Source: an uncultured Azohydromonas sp. (GTDB taxonomy: Bacteria > Pseudomonadota > Gammaproteobacteria > Burkholderiales > Burkholderiaceae_C). Taken from it: 8,577 nucleotides of DNA. Location: positions 1 through 8,577 of the forward strand of contig NZ_CALAOH010000044.1 in assembly GCF_937926365.1 (NCBI RefSeq). The letters run 5' to 3'. Numbering within the stretch: the first letter of the stretch is position 1; every line of letters starts with the position of its first letter. Below the pieces are notes generated by a model. The model worked only from the letters and a program-made list of their open reading frames with translations, did no database searches and was not told the origin of the DNA. The translations under genes were made by a program, and so were the position numbers. Shown in pieces: positions 6,986 to 8,577 of this stretch.

Positions 6986-7293
6986 GCAATTTCGCCCGCA
7001 TGCTGGCGGCGCTGGCCCTGGTGCTGGTGCTGGCGTGGATCGCGCTGCGCGTGCTGCGCGGCCGCCTGGGCCGCGGTACGGGAGCCCAGGCGGGCCGTGC
7101 CGCCGGCAATGGCGAGGCGCTGCGCTTCGTGCGGGCGCTGCCCGTGGGCACCAAGGAGCGCGTGGTGCTGGTGGAGCACCGCGGCGAGCGCTGGCTGCTG
7201 GGCGTGACGGCCGGGGGCATCAGCACCATCGCGCACTGGAGCGCTCCCGGCACCGCCCTCGAAAAAGCCCTGCCCGGCGGGCCATCCGATTAG
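6970..7293 (+). CDS. Small FliO-like membrane protein encoded in the T3SS cluster
   Basis: 107 residues. One transmembrane helix (about 8-28, 'ARMLAALALVLVLAWIALRV') is followed by a basic Gly/Arg-rich linker (29-48) and a short cytosolic domain. That domain, 'LRFVRALPVGTKERVVLVEH' (51-70) then 'RWLLGVTAGGISTIAH' (74-89), matches the FliO/MopB pattern of flagellar export gates ('..V..LG...RLVLVE....LLLGVT..GI..L'). FliO helps assemble the FliP (SctR) pore in flagella; most described injectisomes have no counterpart. The ATG at 6970 overlaps the end of sctU by 16 bases in another frame, a tight coupling that argues for a joint role at the export gate. The family call is by eye; an unrelated small membrane protein with a beta-rich tail remains possible. 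Confidence 0.75.
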   Translation: MEPFVSNFARMLAALALVLVLAWIALRVLRGRLGRGTGAQAGRAAGNGEALRFVRALPVGTKERVVLVEHRGERWLLGVTAGGISTIAHWSAPGTALEKALPGGPSD

Positions 7294-7321
7294 GAACGTT
7301 ACTGACTGCGGCCGCTACGCA
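7293..7321 (+). promoter_or_regulatory. Weak candidate HrpL/ECF-type promoter upstream of the glycine-rich protein gene
   Basis: GGAACG (7293-7298), 16 bases, then CTACGCA (7315-7321) agrees with the HrpL box GGAACC-N15/16-CCACNNA at 9 of 11 fixed positions. GGAAC is also the general -35 element of many ECF sigma factors. It starts at the stop codon of the FliO-like gene and about 200 bases before the glycine-rich gene. HrpL regulation is established in Pseudomonas/Erwinia-type systems; betaproteobacterial Hrp systems usually use AraC-type HrpB/HrpX instead. A chance match is quite possible. Confidence 0.22.
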
Positions 7322-7503
7322 CTGCCGCAGGTCCCGACTTTCGGCGAAGGCCTCCATCGCCTTCAATGGAGACCGTCAGCGATGCAAAACCACCGGTTGA
7401 AGCAGCGCAGGCGAAAAGCAGCTCCGCAGCGATGCGGACGGTTACCTCAGCAACCAGGGCGCGGTTTCAACCCTGAAGCGCCCGAAACTCGAAGGAGTAC
7501 ATC
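7294..7503 (+). promoter_or_regulatory. Structured 210-base leader of the glycine-rich protein gene
   Basis: This gap shows several small structures. Inverted repeat CTGCGGC (7306-7312)/GCCGCAG (7324-7330) has an 11-base loop. Two mutually exclusive stems follow: GAAGGC (7346-7351)/GCCTTC (7359-7364) and CTCCAT (7352-7357)/ATGGAG (7366-7371). A direct repeat CAGCGATGC occurs at 7377-7385 and 7427-7435. ACCGTC (7372-7377) can pair with GACGGT (7437-7442). The ribosome-binding site AAGGAG is at 7492-7497. A 36-codon open frame (7366-7476) has no ribosome-binding site. The gap probably carries a separate promoter for the highly produced secreted protein. Confidence 0.4.
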
Positions 7504-8232
7504 ATGATCCCTGCACTCGGTGCGATTGGCGGCCTGCTCGGCGGCGCTGGCGGTATTGGCGGCCTGCTCGGCGGTGGTGGCTTGATCGGCTCGGTGATGG
7601 ACGTGGGCAAGCTGCTCATGCCCGGCGCCGGCATGGCGGGCAGCCTCATCAACAACCTGATGGGCAGCGCCATCGGCGGTGCGGTCAACGGGGCCGTGGA
7701 CCAGCTGTGCAAGGACTTCGGCATGCCCAAGTTCATCGGCGACATCATCAAGAACGCCGTGGACCAGGCCGTGGGCCAGAACAAGCAGCACTGCGGCACC
7801 GAAGGCGGCGGCATCGCCGACAAGCTGGGCAAGGCCTTCGAGGACTTCTCCAAGGGCCTGATGAAGGACATCGTCGATGCCTTCCAGCAGTACAAGAGCG
7901 ATGCCCGCCAGGGCGGCGCCGAGAACGCCGGCGGCGGCAAGGCCGGTGGCGCCGAGGGCGGCGGCAAGGGCGGCAAGAGCTGGTTCGTGGCGCTGATGAA
8001 GGCCCTGGGCGAGGTGCAGAACCAGCAGGCGGCCAAGCTGGAGAAGCTCTCCAAGGAGGTGTCGGACGTGCTGGGCGCGGGGGAGAACTCCGGCGGCTCG
8101 CAGCAGGCGCAGTTCGACAAGATGGAGGAGTTCAAGGCCGAGTCCAAGCTGCAGGAGGTGCTGGCCAACGTCACCAAGTCCATCGGCGACGCCATTGGCA
8201 ACTCCATCTCCACGGTGTCCCGCGCGCAGTAA
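7504..8232 (+). CDS. Glycine-rich harpin-like protein, probable T3SS-secreted substrate
   Basis: 242 residues, no signal peptide and no recognised enzyme domain. Residues 1-65 are Gly/Leu/Ile/Met-rich with two tandem 10-residue units ('IGGLLGGAGG', 'IGGLLGGGGL') and could insert in or associate with membranes. Residues 66-97 form a distinct helical segment, 'CKDFGMPKFIGDIIKNAVDQ' within it, flanked by C69 and C97. Residues 135-158 are a Gly/Ala/Lys linker. Residues 159-242 are hydrophilic and heptad-like ('LMKALGEVQNQQAAKLEKLS'), ending with the amphipathic stretch 'VLANVTKSIGDAIGNSISTV'. Glycine richness, absence of a signal peptide, an excellent AAGGAG ribosome-binding site and position beside sctU suggest a harpin, filament or translocator-type export substrate. 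Classical harpins usually lack cysteine, so the pair is unusual. I do not recognise a named homologue; the secreted role is an inference. Confidence 0.9.
   Translation: MIPALGAIGGLLGGAGGIGGLLGGGGLIGSVMDVGKLLMPGAGMAGSLINNLMGSAIGGAVNGAVDQLCKDFGMPKFIGDIIKNAVDQAVGQNKQHCGTEGGGIADKLGKAFEDFSKGLMKDIVDAFQQYKSDARQGGAENAGGGKAGGAEGGGKGGKSWFVALMKALGEVQNQQAAKLEKLSKEVSDVLGAGENSGGSQQAQFDKMEEFKAESKLQEVLANVTKSIGDAIGNSISTVSRAQ
7525..7584 (+). repeat. 30-base tandem duplication inside the glycine-rich gene
   Basis: The 20-base stretch starting ATTGGCGGCC at 7525-7544 recurs exactly at 7555-7574. The period is 30 bases, so ten codons are repeated in frame (residues 8-17 and 18-27). The last ten bases of each unit have diverged. 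This looks like a tandem duplication that lengthened the glycine-rich N-terminus, and such repeats can gain or lose units between strains. Confidence 0.85.
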
Positions 8233-8259
8233 AACCGCGACCGGAGCACGCAAGTGCCG

Positions 8260-8306
8260 GGCGGCGGAGGTGCCCAGGGCGGGCGCCTGCCGCCGCCGCT
8301 TTTTTT
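8260..8306 (+). terminator. Strong intrinsic terminator after the glycine-rich gene
   Basis: GGCGGCGGAGGTGCCC (8260-8275) pairs with GGGCGCCT-G-CCGCCGCC (8281-8297), with a single bulged G at 8289, one G-T wobble and a 5-base loop (8276-8280). GC then a run of seven T (8300-8306) follows. This is a textbook rho-independent terminator 28 bases after the stop codon. The T-run ends directly before the ribosome-binding site of the next gene, so any transcription of that gene from upstream would need readthrough. Confidence 0.88.
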
Positions 8307-8319
8307 CAAGGAGCCGTGC

Positions 8320-8577
8320 ATGGATGCCAGGAAAGTGCTGCTCGCGCTGGGCGCGGCCGCCGCCGCCTCGGCCGCGCTGCCGCTATGGGCACAGGACATC
8401 GACTGGGCGCGCCGCGACTACGACTTCGCCACGCGCCAGCTCGACGACTTCATGTGGCGCCACCAGCGCAGCCTGGTCAACCCGGTGGCGCGCGCGGTGC
8501 AGCGCAACGCCCAGCAGGGCGGCGCGGCGCGGCGCCAGGCGCAGCCCATGGCGGCGGCGCCCGCGACGACGGGCCAG
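8320..8577 (+). CDS. Exported protein of unknown function, 5' part only (cut by window end)
   Basis: 86 codons are visible and the frame is open to the window end. ATG at 8320 has AAGGAG at 8308-8313, an ideal spacing. Residues 1-24 are a Sec signal peptide: 'MDARKVLLALGAAAAASAAL' then PLWA, with cleavage probably before QD. The mature start 'DIDWARRDYDFATRQLDDFM' is charged and probably helical. After about residue 55 it becomes Arg/Gln/Ala-rich with low complexity. I do not recognise the family. It lies just after the terminator of the glycine-rich gene and in the same direction, so it may be a lower-expressed partner, for example a periplasmic or outer-membrane T3SS accessory. That role is a guess from position only. 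Confidence 0.8.
   Translation, partial: MDARKVLLALGAAAAASAALPLWAQDIDWARRDYDFATRQLDDFMWRHQRSLVNPVARAVQRNAQQGGAARRQAQPMAAAPATTGQ

Noticed and set aside
7340..7365. TTCGG...TTCAA as a PIP/hrpII box
   Set aside because: The spacing is 17 rather than 15-16 bases and the second half-site is TTCA, not TTCG.
7366..7476. 36-codon open frame in the leader of the glycine-rich gene
   Set aside because: It has no ribosome-binding site and no recognisable features, and its ATG falls within a potential stem; kept only as part of the leader.
7447..8399. Two long minus-strand frames (268 and 310 codons) opposite the glycine-rich gene
   Set aside because: They are repetitive Ala/Pro/Ser or Leu/Ala/His sequences crossing the terminator; the plus-strand gene has an excellent ribosome-binding site and coherent protein features.

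Overview
This window is part of a type III secretion system (T3SS, injectisome) gene cluster from a very GC-rich proteobacterium. Strong G/C preference at third codon positions, intergenic repeats of a kind common in Burkholderiales, and an Hrp-like SctV/SctC/SctU set suggest a betaproteobacterium, perhaps of the Comamonadaceae. The taxonomic call is an inference; no rRNA or tRNA is present to anchor it.

Left part (1-5519, minus strand). Four genes read right to left and probably form one operon. They are a secreted lytic transglycosylase (5519-4653), the export-gate protein SctV (4576-2618), the outer-membrane secretin SctC (2621-789, overlapping sctV by 4 bases as GTGA), and the N-terminal FHA-like part of the inner-membrane ring protein SctD (390 to beyond base 1). 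Two spacers carry structure. A 76-base gap with two long inverted repeats separates the transglycosylase from sctV. A 398-base gap holding a REP-like interspersed palindromic element separates sctC from sctD.

Right part (5792-8577, plus strand). A 272-base divergent intergenic region precedes sctU (export-switch protein, with the NPTH autocleavage site). sctU overlaps by 16 bases a small membrane protein that looks like the flagellar assembly factor FliO. A structured 210-base leader follows, with a weak candidate HrpL/ECF-type promoter. It leads to a 242-residue glycine-rich, harpin-like protein that is probably a secreted substrate. A strong intrinsic terminator sits directly before the ribosome-binding site of a further gene for an exported protein, which is cut by the window end.

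Together the genes cover peptidoglycan opening (transglycosylase), the outer-membrane channel (SctC), the basal ring (SctD), the export gate (SctV), substrate switching (SctU) and a candidate substrate. The ATPase, the SctR/S/T core, SctJ, the needle and any regulators are not in the window. The parts least explained by known T3SS families are the FliO-like gene, the glycine-rich secreted protein and the signal-peptide gene after it.
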